A stretch of 47,170 nucleotides of DNA from Chrysophaeum taylorii (GCA_029834535.1 JAQMWT010000152.1:1-47170); one strand, 5' to 3'. Counted from the first letter of the stretch, positions 10,005 through 20,741 are shown. Program-made: numbers and translations. Notes: generated from the letters alone by a model not told the origin.

Positions 10005-10366
10005 CTGATCGCCGACCGCATGGTTGCGATGGAGGACGGTGCCTCATGAATCCTGAGCCTTGCGAGGGCATCCGCCCTCCCGGCGCAGGTAGGCACCTAT
10101 TCGCCTCCCGGGCGGGCCGGTTGGCAGCCGGAACGTTCGCAGTGGGACGGGGTATGGCCGGGTGGCGCAGACGGAAGGTTATCGACGAGTTGGTTGTCAG
10201 TCACATCGCGGTCTCCTCGTCGCATGGCGACAAGCTTGATGATCACTCTCCGCCGACCCACCTTTCGGCGCCCCTCGTCTACAGGCCCGTGATTCCGGAC
10301 TGGCTCCTGTCGGTCCGGCCTGGCTCCCATGCTCGGGAGAGGTCTGAAGTTAGTTAAGTTAGTTAA
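10005..10366 (+). repeat. SINE-like repeat, copy 1, with GTTA-type 3' tail
   Basis: About 360 bp, nearly identical to the reverse complement of 28316-28684. Shared blocks include 'GCGATGGAGGACGGTGCCTC', 'CGGAAGGTTATCGACGAG' and 'GCTCGGGAGAGGTCTGAAG'. It ends in an irregular (GTTA)n tail, the kind of short tandem tail left by LINE-driven retroposition. The 5' boundary is set by comparison with copy 2, which has perfect target duplications. No coding frame is conserved between copies. A convincing pol III A/B box pair is not present, so 'SINE-like' is descriptive; a 5'-truncated LINE tail is an alternative. Confidence 0.75.
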
Positions 10367-10438
10367 TGCAACCAAAATGAGGATTATTCTCGCTTTATCG
10401 TGCTTGAACTTCACTTAGCTCGCAAAACGGACCGATAC

Positions 10439-10555
10439 TGACGTGACACAACATGCAGTAAACTTGATTGTTTACGTCACTTTCTTGAAGACGTGTTGTC
10501 TTTTCGATGACGTCTTTGATGACGCGTCGTCCGCGTCATAAACTTTGATGACGTA
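10439..10555 (+). promoter_or_regulatory. Cluster of TGACG/ACGTCA bZIP-type motifs upstream of the Pro/Gln-rich gene
   Basis: Six TGACG-core sites lie within 117 bp: TGACGTG (10439), ACGTCAC (10474), TGACGTC (10508), TGACGCG (10520), GCGTCAT (10533) and TGACGTA (10549). They sit immediately before the Pro/Gln-rich coding sequence starting near 10570. TGACGTCA-type elements are bound by CREB/ATF and TGA bZIP factors in other eukaryotes. A promoter role here is inferred from density and position only. Confidence 0.4.
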
Positions 10556-10569
10556 AGGAGGGGTTTACG

Positions 10570-11225
10570 CTTCCACAGCCGCAGCCGGTGCCGACGCAGC
10601 TTCCGAGGCCTGCGACCATGGCCCCGGCGTCGCACCAGCCGCCGCAGCCGGTGTCGATGCAGCCGCTGCTGTCGCAGCTGCCAGGGCCTGCGGCCATGGC
10701 CCCGGCGTCGCAGCAGCCGGTCCGCTGCCGCAGCAGCCGCAGACGGTGGTGATGCACCAGGCGTACCTGTGGCAGCCGACGCCTACACCGGGGCAGTGGC
10801 CGCAGGTCCCGGCGTCGCAGTACCAGCCGCAGCCGCTGCTGCACCCGGCGCCGATGCAGTCCGTGTGGCCGTCGCAGCCGCCGCCGCTTGGGCCATGGCC
10901 GCAGACGCAGCTGCACACGTCGACGCCTTCGCCTACAACGTCATCGACTGCTACGTGCTCGACGTCGACGGCGTACCCCTGGGGGCCAGCGTATCCAGGC
11001 GTCCACCCGGCGTGGACGCAAGGTGGGACGCCGCATGGGTCCGTCGTGCATCCCATCTTCCAGCCATTTTGGTTGCCGCCGGGATGGGTGGTGCACCCAG
11101 CGCAAAATCTGCATCCTCAACATCCGCAGATGCAGCATGCCACCCCCGCCGGACTGGGCGGCACGGCCAACGCACCTTTGCGGCGCGAGGCTGGTCTAGC
11201 CGCTGGCCCGCGTGGCGAAGTGTGA
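10570..11225 (+). CDS. Pro/Gln-rich low-complexity protein, first tandem copy
   Basis: Plus-strand coding sequence dominated by Pro, Gln, Met, His and Trp ('QPLLSQLPGPAAMAPASQQP', 'YLWQPTPTPGQWPQVPASQY'). It reads in one frame from about 10570, shifts frame near 10715, and continues from ATG 10746 to the stop at 11225. The C-terminal 60 residues ('GWVVHPAQNLHPQHPQMQHA' and then 'LRREAGLAAGPRGEV') match the second copy that ends at 11996, and the 3' flank is also conserved. That conservation supports a real gene, but the frameshift makes this copy possibly broken. No signal peptide, membrane segment or known domain is seen. Low-complexity Pro/Gln-rich proteins occur as transcription activators and as cell-wall or matrix proteins; the sequence does not choose between these. 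Confidence 0.45.
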
Positions 11226-12090
11226 CGCAGTGTCGCCTATTGCTTTTATTGTACTATGTGTCGTGTCGTTGTGTCCTGCTCGTTGCTCCCTGGTGTCTTG
11301 CGATGATGCTCTGGAGAGCAAGAGTGCACAACATCATGCGCCACCAACATTCGGAGGAGACCGCGGGCGAAGGACCTGATCTCGAACAGCACAACGCGGA
11401 GCTGCCGCCATCGCACCCGCTTTCGCAGCCATGGGCGCAGCCGCACCCATGGCCGGTACCGTCGCAGTACCCCGCAGCCGCTGCCACAGCCGGTGCCGAT
11501 GCAGTGCGCACAGCCGCCGGCGTCGCAGCAGCCGCAGCTGGCTACGCAGTTGCAGACTTTGACGTCTGCGGCTGCATCGACACTGGTTGCTGCATCGAAG
11601 TCGATGCAGTACCCCTGGAAGCCCGTTTACCCAGGGGAATTTAAAAGTCGACTGCCAGGAGGGGTGGTGCGACGGGGACGCGGTGGGTTGCGTGGGGACG
11701 TGAGGGATACGAGAAAAGCGGTGATATCCCGCTGAGGTGTGTGGGGGATATTTGTACGGAGGGTACTCCCGGCGTGGGTGCAAGAGGGGATGCATCCTTC
11801 CTTGATGCAACTGATGATGCACCCGATCATGCACGTGATGCACCCGGGATGGGGGGTGCACCCAACGCAGAATCCGCAGCTGCAATACCCACAGATGCAG
11901 CATGCATCCGCCACCCCCGCCGGACTGCGCGGTACGACCAACGCAGCTTTGCGGCGCGAGACTGGCCTGGCCGCTGCCCCGAAGAGCGTGGTGTGACGCA
12001 GTCCCGCCTATTCCCTTTTATTGTACTAAGTGTCGTGTCATTGCGTCCTGCGAGTTGCTCCCTGGCGTCTTGCGATGGTACTTCGGTTCT
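11026..12090 (+). repeat. Tandem duplication of gene 3' end plus 3' flank
   Basis: About 300 bp at 11026-11320 recur at 11790-12090: coding C-terminus, stop, the TTTTATTGTACTA box, and the downstream 'TCTTGCGATG' sequence. Divergence is clearly visible, so the duplication is not recent. Confidence 0.7.
11400..11996 (+). CDS. Pro/Gln-rich protein, second tandem copy
   Basis: Downstream duplicate of the preceding gene. The N-terminal Pro/Gln-rich part is visible at 11405-11630 ('PLSQPWAQPHPWPVPSQYPA'), then a divergent insert, then ATG 11739 to the stop at 11996. That last frame has a Met/His-rich stretch 'LMQLMMHPIMHVMHPGWGVH' and the shared C-terminus 'LRRETGLAAAPKSVV'. The 3' flank repeats too: 'CTTTTATTGTACTA' occurs after both copies (about 11240 and 12016), and 'GTTGCTCCCTGG' after that. 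The frame is not continuous from 11405 to 11996, so this copy is probably disrupted or spliced. Confidence 0.4.
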
Positions 12091-12530
12091 TAGGCGGGTC
12101 TCTTTGGGGCCAGCTGTCCTGCGAACTTGCGGGCAAGATACTTCGAGGCGGCCTCACGTTCGAGAATGCCTACGAGGCGTTTTGTGATCAGCCGTCCGCG
12201 AAGCACCCCCGGGGCCGAAGTGGTACACACTTCATACCAATGGTAGTCAATTTCGACACAGCAGCAGCAGTTAAGCTACGCGATAAGACGCTCGAATTCG
12301 TTTCCAAACTTCGCGTCGTCCGGAATGAATTAAGAAAGGGGGATGTGAGGGGCCTCGTCGAATTTCTGGCACTGAAGGAAAACGTCACGACGCTCGGCAC
12401 GATCTTCACCGGCGTCCCGGACGCGGTGTTGAAACTCCCATCGAATTCGCTGGTGTATGGGGGCCGGTGCACCGGCAGAATATCACCCGAGCAGGTGTCG
12501 CCTTGCAGTGCCGCGCTTGCCTGCCGTTGA
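12075..12530 (+). CDS. Hypothetical protein following the Pro/Gln-rich pair
   Basis: First ATG at 12075, stop at 12530, about 151 residues. The composition is that of a globular protein, unlike its neighbours: 'ELAGKILRGGLTFENAYEAF', 'AAAVKLRDKTLEFVSKLRVV', 'NELRKGDVRGLVEFLALKEN'. It has predicted helices and no membrane segment. The start overlaps the 3' flank shared by the duplicated genes, so the true start may differ or the sequence may be an exon. I do not recognise the family. Confidence 0.4.
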   Translation: MVLRFLGGSLWGQLSCELAGKILRGGLTFENAYEAFCDQPSAKHPRGRSGTHFIPMVVNFDTAAAVKLRDKTLEFVSKLRVVRNELRKGDVRGLVEFLALKENVTTLGTIFTGVPDAVLKLPSNSLVYGGRCTGRISPEQVSPCSAALACR

Positions 12531-12591
12531 CAAAATTGAGCTGGCTGCGGTGAGCTGGAATCACCCCAGCGCGGCGTGCGATATCAAGTTC

Positions 12592-12909
12592 TTAATCGGT
12601 GGTTTTGTGGTTATGTCTGACAACACAGCTCGTGTTTCTCATGACTTCACTTGAAATTTCTTCCTCAGAGATTCCCAGCCAACTCACGCACGGGCCCAAT
12701 ATCCATGCGCTTGGCATATGAAGGAGGCGATCTTTAGGAACAGGCCCAAGATCGACGGCGACGCCAAAACACGTTGCTCGCGACTTCATATCAGGCCTCC
12801 TAGAAACTTCCGGCAGCTCGCCCGTGGCCGAGGTATTGTCCGGCGCGAGGAGACGCCGCACGAAGTCGAGCTTGCTGTCGAGGTGCTCAAGTCCAAGTAC
12901 CGCTACCAT
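12592..12909 (-). other. Uncertain reading frames between the hypothetical gene and the hAT element
   Basis: A 105-residue minus-strand frame and a partly overlapping plus-strand frame (12718-12993) both exist. Neither shows domain features or clear codon bias. The plus frame runs across the hAT left end, which argues against it. Confidence 0.2.
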
Positions 12910-12923
12910 CCAAATTTCTTTTT

Positions 12924-13053
12924 CAGTGTTGGGAATTCACTTCAGCAAGTGAACGTGAACCACTTCACCAGACACGCAATATTGGTGAAGTGATTTGAAG
13001 TGAACACGTCACCCTACGTGGCCATCGTGAACCTTTGTGAAGTGAACGCCACT
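12924..13053 (+). repeat. Left TIR and GTGAA subterminal array of the hAT element
   Basis: TIR at 12924-12941, followed by at least six GTGAA/TTCAC words in both orientations. Subterminal short repeats of this kind are transposase-binding sites in studied hAT elements. The right end (15650-15775) has the counterpart, including five tandem AAGTG units near 15704-15725. Confidence 0.7.
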
Positions 13054-13206
13054 TTTTTTTTTTTTTTAGCGCCAGCGCCGGTCCCTGTCGCGCCACGTCA
13101 GTTCCGTGCCCCCCGCGCGCTATTGCCTAGGTCTGGTGCTCTTAGATTCTTTCGCGTTTCGGGGCGAAGGAGGAGTTACCGTGGATGGGGTTCAGTGTTT
13201 CTTACT

Positions 13207-15678
13207 CTAGGCGATGTGAACGACCTCGGTATCTTCGTTTGTTTCTTCCTCATCAGCCTCCACCTCCGAAGAGTCTTCGGGGATGGTGCTCTCGGCGTTT
13301 TTGAAAAACTCGGTCTCGTGTCCGAGGTCCCTGTACTTAATCCGGGCCGCCGCAATGAAATTCTTGTTCATGCGCAGTAGGACAACTCTGTCCGTCTCGT
13401 CCGCGCCGAGCAACGTATTTCCCTCGGTCAGGACAAGATTTCCAATGCTCATGTTTCCAATCTCTAGCAGCGCTCACCGTAGCTCTGCGCGCCATGCGTA
13501 CCAATTGAACCCTTAGAGGCTCTCGCCATGTCCGGAAGGAACCCATACTGCTCCATGGCGAGCGGTCGATACAGCTTTCCAACGTCGAGCACAGCCAGAT
13601 CTGTGAAGCCGACGTCATCCTTCTTCTCAAGTTGAGGATAATGCTCTTTCCAGTCGAGCGATCTCGACAGCCTGATCCATTGAGTGAAGACCTGTTCAAA
13701 CTCCGCATTTAAAGCGGGCATCTGGTTCTCAGGCATAGCAAAGACGGCACGTCGCCGCTAATGTCGTCCCAAGCGTCGGGTGCGTCGAGTGCCACCAAGA
13801 GACTGCGGGCAGGCGCAGGCTCGGAGGGCGGCGCAGACTCGGAGGAATTCTTTGCCTTTTCGTGGTGGAATGCAGTCCGTGCGTATATCACATATTCTTC
13901 CAAGAGCAAACTTCCTGGCCTGGGCTCTCTGATTGGACGACAGGTGCCGGCAGTTGATAGTCCGAAAGTCAAGAAGGAAGGCAATCAGCTCGCGATCGTC
14001 GAATTCGTAGTCGAAGTGACGCACGTAGTTTTCATTATTCCCGCAAAACCGACGCTCACATTCGAGAATAGCCCGCTCAAGACAGATTTTGCCGGTCTCG
14101 CTGAGGTCGTCAACATCGACAGTCTTACGTGGCATGGATTTCGCAGTTATGTTCGGGAGATAATGACTTCTAGCGTCCCAGCTCGCTGAGACTCGATCAT
14201 GTTGTGCTTGATCAATGCGGCGCACGCCCCCAGGTGTAAGTGTTCATGTTGCACGAAAACAACGGCCGCATCCGTTATAGCAAAAATCGCCTCGAATTCA
14301 GCCACGCCACCCATTGCTCATCACTGATTGTCCAGGGGAGTCCAATGTTGGTAGCCGCGTACAGTTTGAGCACGTGGCGCATACGCAGCAAGGAACGAAT
14401 AAGTTGGTATCGCGCCCGGAACCACGTCTTATTGAGGTCGAGCTTGAGCGTCGGCGATTTCTCCGGCTGTAATGGCAAAAGCGCATGCAGATCCTTCAGA
14501 CGTATGCCGTAAGAAAAGAACTTGGCTCCATCGTGGGCACTGTTCAGCAGCTCCTGGCCAGCTGGGAATGGATTGGTCACCTGCTTGCCTCTGGATCGTG
14601 TCAAGTCGCCACATGCCGTTGCCGAGATTTTTGAGATATCATGCATGCCACACGCTTCGACCTCAACAAAAAATTCTTCGGCGACGCCAAGTGCAGCCCG
14701 GTCTTGAATAATGGTTGCGGGCGCCAAATCGATGTCGATTCCCGCACGCTCCGCGACCACAGAACGGAGAAGAGAAGACGTGCCGGAATCGGTTCCGTCG
14801 TCAGCTGGAACGAGGCCCACGCACACCGTCTTAACGCCACTCCAACCGGGCCAGATGAAGGATAGACCAATGGCCTGTCACTTGAACTTATCCTTGTGTG
14901 TCCCGCCGTCATGCAGCACCTGGGCGAATGGATTGCCGAAAGCCGCCTCATAACACTTCGCAACGACGTGCTTCAAGATTCGAACAAAGCAACGATATTC
15001 AGCGTCCACCCATTCAAACAGCGCTTTTCGAGTTATGAACGGGCACTTGCTTTTCCCGCCACCGCCGCGGTAATACGCCTCAATTAGGTCGCGATGATCT
15101 TCGTCGTCGAAGGTGCGATTGGAAATCCGCTGCGACGTGTACACGTAGTGCCGAGCCGAGAACGCCATCAGGGAAGAGTGCTTTGCCTGGCTGGGCATGG
15201 CCATGAAGTATCTCGTAATATCCGTTTTACCCTTCGAGGCTGCCACAACGCCCACGGCCGTCATAACGCCCTCCTTTTCTTGGTCTGTCTTCTGTTTCTT
15301 GGTGAGCTGTTGACGTCCCAGGTCGTCCTCCGGATGCGCAGCCTTGAAGTGGGCAAGAGGCTTGGTCGTCTGCCATGTGCCTTTGTTGAAGTCTCTCGTC
15401 ACCTTCAGGCGCTCCCAGCACCGGGTACACACATGCGTCGCCTTCCCACTGACGCGGTCAGGATGATTTTCCTTCAGTCGACGCACGCAGTCCCACACCT
15501 TGGACCTGGTTGATCGTCCACTTTTGCCGGGTGTGTTCCACGTCAGCATCGACGTCGCAATCGGCTCGTTCTTGTGCTCCTCCTTCTGTTCCGCGTATTC
15601 CTCATCATCAACATTATCCTCCGCCTCTGGGGTCAGGGTCAGGCCGTCAGCCGAAGTGAATGAACGTGAAGTGAACAT
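13207..15678 (-). pseudogene. hAT transposase, BED zinc finger, frameshifted
   Basis: The N-terminal frame (14878-15678) starts with an acidic leader and then a BED-type finger: 'SKVWDCVRRL', 'THVCTRCWERLKV', 'TTKPLAHFKAAHPED' give the aromatic, C-x2-C and H-x4-H pattern. Central frames (14275-14826, 13758-14225) hold the catalytic region, in which I could not place the DDE residues with confidence. The C-terminal dimerisation domain is recognisable: 'YGFLPDMARASKGSIGTHGA' (13464-13736) and 'GNLVLTEGNTLLGADETDRV' (13207-13452). At least three frame changes show that this copy no longer makes transposase, although undetected introns could explain part of it. Confidence 0.75.
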
Positions 15679-15899
15679 TGGACTTCGGACGAAAATTTTC
15701 GGTGAAGTGAAGTGAAGTGAAGTGAACCAAATTCCGTGAACCTAGTGAAGTGAGCTCAGTGAATTCCCAACGCTGTTTCTTTTCATTTCTTTTCGTCAAT
15801 TACTTTATGACGGAGTTCACACATCAAGGGCTTTCTGCGTGCTGCTTGGCGCCAGCAGGTGTATGTAGGACAAGAACATGGCTCCGGCGGTGCGTCTCG

Positions 15900-18185
15900 A
15901 GATGATGCTCACTACATTCACAGGTTAAGGCGATTTTATTGTTGGGGCCCAGGCGTACAATAACATGCTGGAGGCGAGCATGCCCACCATTGGTCGCCTT
16001 GTACGGGCACAAGAGAACTTCAGTTAGCAAGGACATGGAGGACTTCATGTCCAAGATCATGAAGCACTTTTCAAGGGCTCCAGAGCACTCATTATTCTTT
16101 AACTGCGGCCTGTTCCTCTTCACCGAGAGAGCCGTGCTCAAGTCTTACTGCGCAATCCACAGCGGATGTTCATGCTCATAAGGTATGTCCGCATACGTAT
16201 CGCCCATCGCAGCTGAAGCACATCACTCTTCGCAGCATAGATCACGCCACCAACAACCTCAGAGGTTTGTCTCTGTTTATTTGTACTGAATTGATACGCG
16301 CACCTATGTTGTCGCACCGACGGATGATGATCACGAACGTTTTTTCCACAGACGCTGACAAGATCGACGGAATAGCCGGCGTCAGATCGTTGCCGACGGC
16401 GTCGTGTTTGGAAAAATGTGCGTGCAAACCCACAGCGACATGGCCAACTTCACCGTCGGCATGTTTAAGGAACATGCCATATCCTTTATGCTTCACGTTT
16501 CCGCGACATGGAGATAGACTTTGAGTGCCGGTGTGCACAGTCAGCCGTGGAACTCTTACGTACTCGTGTCATGACCGCAGGGTAATGAGGCACCTGTATG
16601 AATGCGAGGACCACGGTGCGAAAATCAATGAACGCCTCATCAAGCAGCTTCGGTCAATTTTCCCGACAGCAAACATGGCGCACGCTTATGCTTTTTCGTG
16701 TCAAGCAGGCAGTTTTGTAATACTGCTCAATCCAGAATCCAAACTTGGTGTTCGCACAAGAGCGCTTCTCGATCTCAGCGACCCGTGGGCGCGCTCTACC
16801 TTGGACATGGCGCCGTACATGCCCTTATTTCTTCGATCATATATTACTAGCGAATACCAGGGTTTCGCTCTGGCACATGACGGGCGCCCTTGCGACAACA
16901 CGCGCTCTTGCTTGCACATGAACGCAGCACTCTACCCCGCCGGCTATATCAATATCAGCAGGGCTCTTCAAGACCCAGGTCGCGAGTCTTCTCTGCCCGA
17001 CACGTTGGATGCACTTGTCAAAAGCACAGACATCGAGCTTTGGCTCTCCCTTGGCAATCTCAACAGTCCACCCAAGTTCGCGCCGTGCGACACGCTGCTG
17101 CCGAGCGAACAGGACTTCTGGGTTCTATGCATGCGAAGTGAAAGCCGAGAGATTTCCCTTCCAGCTCACTCCAAAGAGGAACGAGACGATCCCGAGGTGA
17201 GTGCACACGCTGTCCCCACTCCTCCAGTTGCCCCGTTATTCAATGATAGTTGTGGAAAAGTGCTGTCAAGGATGAGCAACATTAGTTCGACTCAATACCA
17301 ATGGGTCGCAGGTGCTGCCAGAGCCAGAGGCCCAGTTGAACTGGACATGTGGCTATGTCGACAGCAGCAACGACGACGACGATGGCGATTTACTCACAGA
17401 AGAAGAGATCCGAGGTGGGTTGTTCATTCAAGGAGACGAAATACAACGCTCGCCACCGAGAGCGCGCGTATTGCAAGATCAAGAAAGCCCATCTCCAGAG
17501 TCAGTGGGCAAGCAAAGGAGCATCGAAAGTCTCAGTTCACGTGTCGACCTTATCAAACATCTCCCGATCAGGTACGAAGCATGCTGCGACTCTGAGGGTC
17601 GCCTGCCTGGATAGACCACACGGCACGGCTGGAACGCAAGCAGAAGTCATCGACCTCTGCGACTCGCCCGCCACTCTACCTGCCACGCCGCGGCCTCAAA
17701 GCACAGCGTCGCATACGCCTGGATACTCCCAATTGGGGCGTGGTCACAGCCTTGGCGTCTAGCAGTTCTCACGCGGGGCTGGAAACGCCACCGACACTCG
17801 CGATAGAACGAGGCGCCCTGTGCGCCCTCCTCCGCCCGTGTTCCCAACATTCACACGGCGGAACACAAACTAGCGGTCTCGAGAGCGTGCGGCGAGCACC
17901 GGGTCGTCTTTCACCGTGTCGCCTTTCGTTCACGTTCCCGCATCTGCCTGGCCAAAGTTGGCCAGACACCTCCCAGGTTACAACGAGGCGACGTTCCCTA
18001 AACCGCGCTACTTTTACGGGGATATGCTTGGTCCATATCGAGCATCAAACACCCCGTTGGCCAACTACGGGCATTGGTTCTATGTGTGCCCCAAGAACGA
18101 AACCAGTGACGAGTGTGACCCTTGGATCGCGTGGTGCCAAGCGGTCCACGGTGACAAGTGGGAGTATGATCTCGACCTTTATTGA
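15900..18185 (+). CDS. Putative intron-containing gene, function unknown (exons approximate)
   Basis: Several plus-strand segments look coding and are joined by plausible GT-AG signals. Candidates: 'DMEDFMSKIMKHFSRAPEHS' (about 16030-16180, ending at AAG|GTATGT near 16182), 'GVVFGKMCVQTHSDMANFTV' (about 16400), a long frame 16525-17200, and a frame starting at 17312. A good intron is GAG|GTGAGT at 17198 to GTCGCAG| at 17311, joining two sensible frames; the second is acidic ('DSSNDDDDGDLLTEEEIRG'). The last segment, 17916-18185, contains 'CPKNETSDECDPWIAWCQAV' and ends in TGA. The long frame has paired Cys residues but no family I recognise. Exon limits need transcript evidence. Confidence 0.45.
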
Positions 18186-18189
18186 AGTG

Positions 18190-18680
18190 AAACCGCCTCG
18201 CGGCTTCGCGGGTCGGCACCTTGGACTCGCTTCCTTAAGCCAACTGAAACTTCCGTTTGGCATCGGGCTAGTCCTCGGTGTATCTACAATGGCGACGTCC
18301 AGCCTACATTTGCAAGGGGCTATCTGCGTTCTACACGCCTTTACTTTGCAATTCGATTAACTCAATCTTGCTGTGGTTTGTTCGGCGGTCATTCTTTGTG
18401 GTGCGTGCCTTATGCACCCTTTTCTCATTCTTTTAAGAGCGCTTCGTATTTGGTTCTTGTCCGGTCGCTCTCACGTCCTCACCTTCTTGTTCTTGCTTCT
18501 TCTTTTCTTATTTTCCTAAATGATCGCACCTTCATTCTAGCTCTTTGAAACACTAAGACGTGTTCCTTACGGTAGAACAAAAGTGAAATTGTGCCAAACA
18601 ATCAGGGCTGGGAATTTGACCAACATTTTCCAAACGCTCCCTACGATCACATAAAGTGAAAACGGTTTTTTGACTGCCTC
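18190..18680. other. T-rich non-coding stretch downstream of the putative gene
   Basis: Pyrimidine-rich sequence ('TTGTTCTTGCTTCTTCTTTT' near 18488). No coding frame or RNA gene recognised. Probably 3' UTR and intergenic sequence. Confidence 0.5.
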
Positions 18681-18689
18681 TGCGGTTTA

Positions 18690-18856
18690 AAGACTCTCTT
18701 AACAACGGACAATGTTGTACGGGTCGCGATGGTAACGTCGGTGATACGAGCGACTCCGAATCAGACAGCGGCGACGATGGTCGCACGGCCGTCATCGCCG
18801 CAGCTACTATGCTCGAGGTACTCCTCCGCAAGGAGGGACTTCGGCGCCCTCGGCGC
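18690..18856 (+). CDS. Possible exon of an unrecognised gene, ending at a consensus donor
   Basis: A plus-strand frame reads Asp/Ser-rich sequence ('GDTSDSESDSGDDGRTAVIA') followed by helical 'MLEVLLRKEGLRRPRR' and runs into CCG|GTAAGT at about 18857, a strong splice donor. The acidic-then-basic layout resembles nuclear proteins. The start and the partner exons are not identified. Confidence 0.25.
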
Positions 18857-18859
18857 CGG

Positions 18860-20660
18860 TAAGTATGACGAGAGCACTCTCCATCCCGGAGGAGGTGGCC
18901 GGTAGCAGCAGCGGGCCGTTTGATGTGGAGAGTGGAGGCGGAGGTGCTGAGGTACTGAGGTGCAGAGGAGGAACAAAAAAGGCGAGGGGGGGTCGTAGGT
19001 CTGCGAAAAACAGTGCGGCGGGTAAGATAAAGACCAACGGCTCCGTCGGGGATTTCCTTGGCTGCGCTGCTGCCGGCAAGAAACGGGCCATTGGGGCCGT
19101 CGCCGATGACTCCTGCTTCGTCCGAGGTATCCTCCTCCATCCACTCAGGAGGGCGCCTCGCGGCTGGGGGTGAGGGAGTGGAAGGATTTGCCGAGATGGT
19201 CTCGGGTCCCTTAAAAGGCAGGCGTCGCGCGTCTGGACGATGGCCATGATCATCCGCGATCGGCAGGGGTCCTTCGACCAGTACTCCTTCTGCGGCGCCG
19301 GCGGCGAGCTAGCTGTGTTCGATGCGGATTGCGCCGGCTCAGGGATGCCGACGCGGCTCCCGCCGCAGACGATGTGCCGGCTGATGGAGCCTGTGGCTCT
19401 GCGCCCTCCGGCACCGACTCGGCCGGGTCACTCGGTTTGGGACCGTGGCAAAGTACCGGCTCCACCTTCTCGAGCCAAGTCACAACCTCGACCCAGTTCC
19501 AGCCCTTTGACTTCGGCTCCGGCAAGCTTTGCTGTGCCGCCCGGCGCTTGATCTCCGCCACGAGGCGTTTGTTTTCTTGCCGCGAAACCGTCGAGGACTA
19601 GTTTTGCGTCGTCTTCGCAGCCGAGATGATCTTCAGCGTCGTCACCCGCCGCTGCGCTTTCTTCGTGGTCCTCACTGTCGTTACAATTTGAACAAGTTTT
19701 GAACACTTTGACGTCCTCGAGTGTTTCGAGCTAACCGAACTTTCGTTTCTTCAATGTGCTCCAAATTTCCTGCCATGAGTATTTGGCCAAATTGCTATTT
19801 GGGCCATTTTTACCGTGAGGCCTTGCCAAAACGGAAACAGCACGTGCAAATTCGATCCTATCATGCTCATTATCCGAACTTACATGGCAACACGCTACAT
19901 CGGGCCAGGAGGGGAACTCGATGGCACTTTGGACACCTGTCGCCACTCAGGGCGTCGACTCCAGCTCGGTGCTCGTGGCTTTCTTGCCGCCTTGCCCTGC
20001 GAGTGGATGACAACGTGGTTGGGTGTGCTCTAGGTATATCGCCGACGGCATGCGAGCTCACGAGTGTGCTGAGGTTATTAAATCGCCTTGCATGTGGCTA
20101 TGACCGAGTATAGCATTACATTCTATGCCTCCGACTGATGAGTCTGGGTTGCGCGGAGCGACCTGTCACTGTGGCGGGACTTGGTCTTCAAGGGCCTGTG
20201 GCGGTTACTACAGCTTTATGTAGCGAGAAGTGTATGGTCCAAATAGGCTAATCCGGAGAAGCCGCCCATACACACTTTTATACCGCTATAGGGCCTGCCA
20301 GTTATGGCATGTCCTTGAGGAGCTCGGGGGCTCGGACTGGGAACCGTGGCACCCCCTAAACTCAACCCCTCTCTCACGCCTAGTGTGGACGAGTATCGTG
20401 AACCCCGGCTCCTATTTTTATTATAGCGGACTCGGCTCTAATTATTTTCGGGCATTATTTTCTCTCGTGTCTGCGCGTTGACTAGAGACGCATCCGCCCC
20501 CCCCTCCTTAAAGGTGGCGGTCCCCACCAAGCAACCATGTACCAAGCAGCAATAGAACACTGCCAGAATGCATTTCACGAGTGCCAAGCATATTTATAGA
20601 CGACCGAACGTATCACCCGTGCGCGAAAATCGCTTAAAACAAGGGCGTTAAAAACACCAA
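18860..20660. other. Gene-poor stretch with short unassigned reading frames
   Basis: Open frames exist on both strands (for example minus 19428-19706, with 'FKTCSNCNDSEDHEESAAAG', and minus 19250-19561), but none has domain features, and the GC-rich composition at 18890-19560 produces long frames by chance. 19720-20660 holds no convincing gene. Confidence 0.35.
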
Positions 20661-20741
20661 TCTCATCAATCATTGTGCGGCACGACACGCCACAAGCCCC
20701 TTCAGCCCTCTCACCTCCTCCGCAAGTTCATTCACAAATGC

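Larger units (their letters stand above)
12924..15775 (-). mobile_element. hAT-family DNA transposon with TIRs and target duplication
   Basis: The left end reads CAGTGTTGGGAATTCACT and the right end, reverse-complemented, reads CAGCGTTGGGAATTCACT: 18-bp terminal inverted repeats with one mismatch. The flanks show TTTCTTTT at 12915-12922 and again at 15776-15783, with one extra T on the left, fitting the 8-bp target duplication of hAT elements. Both subterminal regions are filled with GTGAA/GAAGTGAAC repeats. The interior encodes a BED-finger transposase on the minus strand in several broken frames. Length 2852 bp is ordinary for an autonomous hAT. Confidence 0.85.

Noticed and set aside
10155..10200. 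tRNA-like A box (TGGCGCAGACGG) in the SINE-like copy
   Set aside because: It is not kept in the second copy, and no B box is found at the right distance, so tRNA origin is not supported.
10769..11644. 291-residue Ala/Val-rich plus-strand frame
   Set aside because: It is a shadow frame of the CAG/CCG-rich Pro/Gln coding region and runs through the stop and 3' flank of the first gene copy.
20130..20170. CTGATGAG followed by a stem, suggesting a hammerhead ribozyme
   Set aside because: The GAAA box and a consistent stem III/I are missing after the putative stem II.
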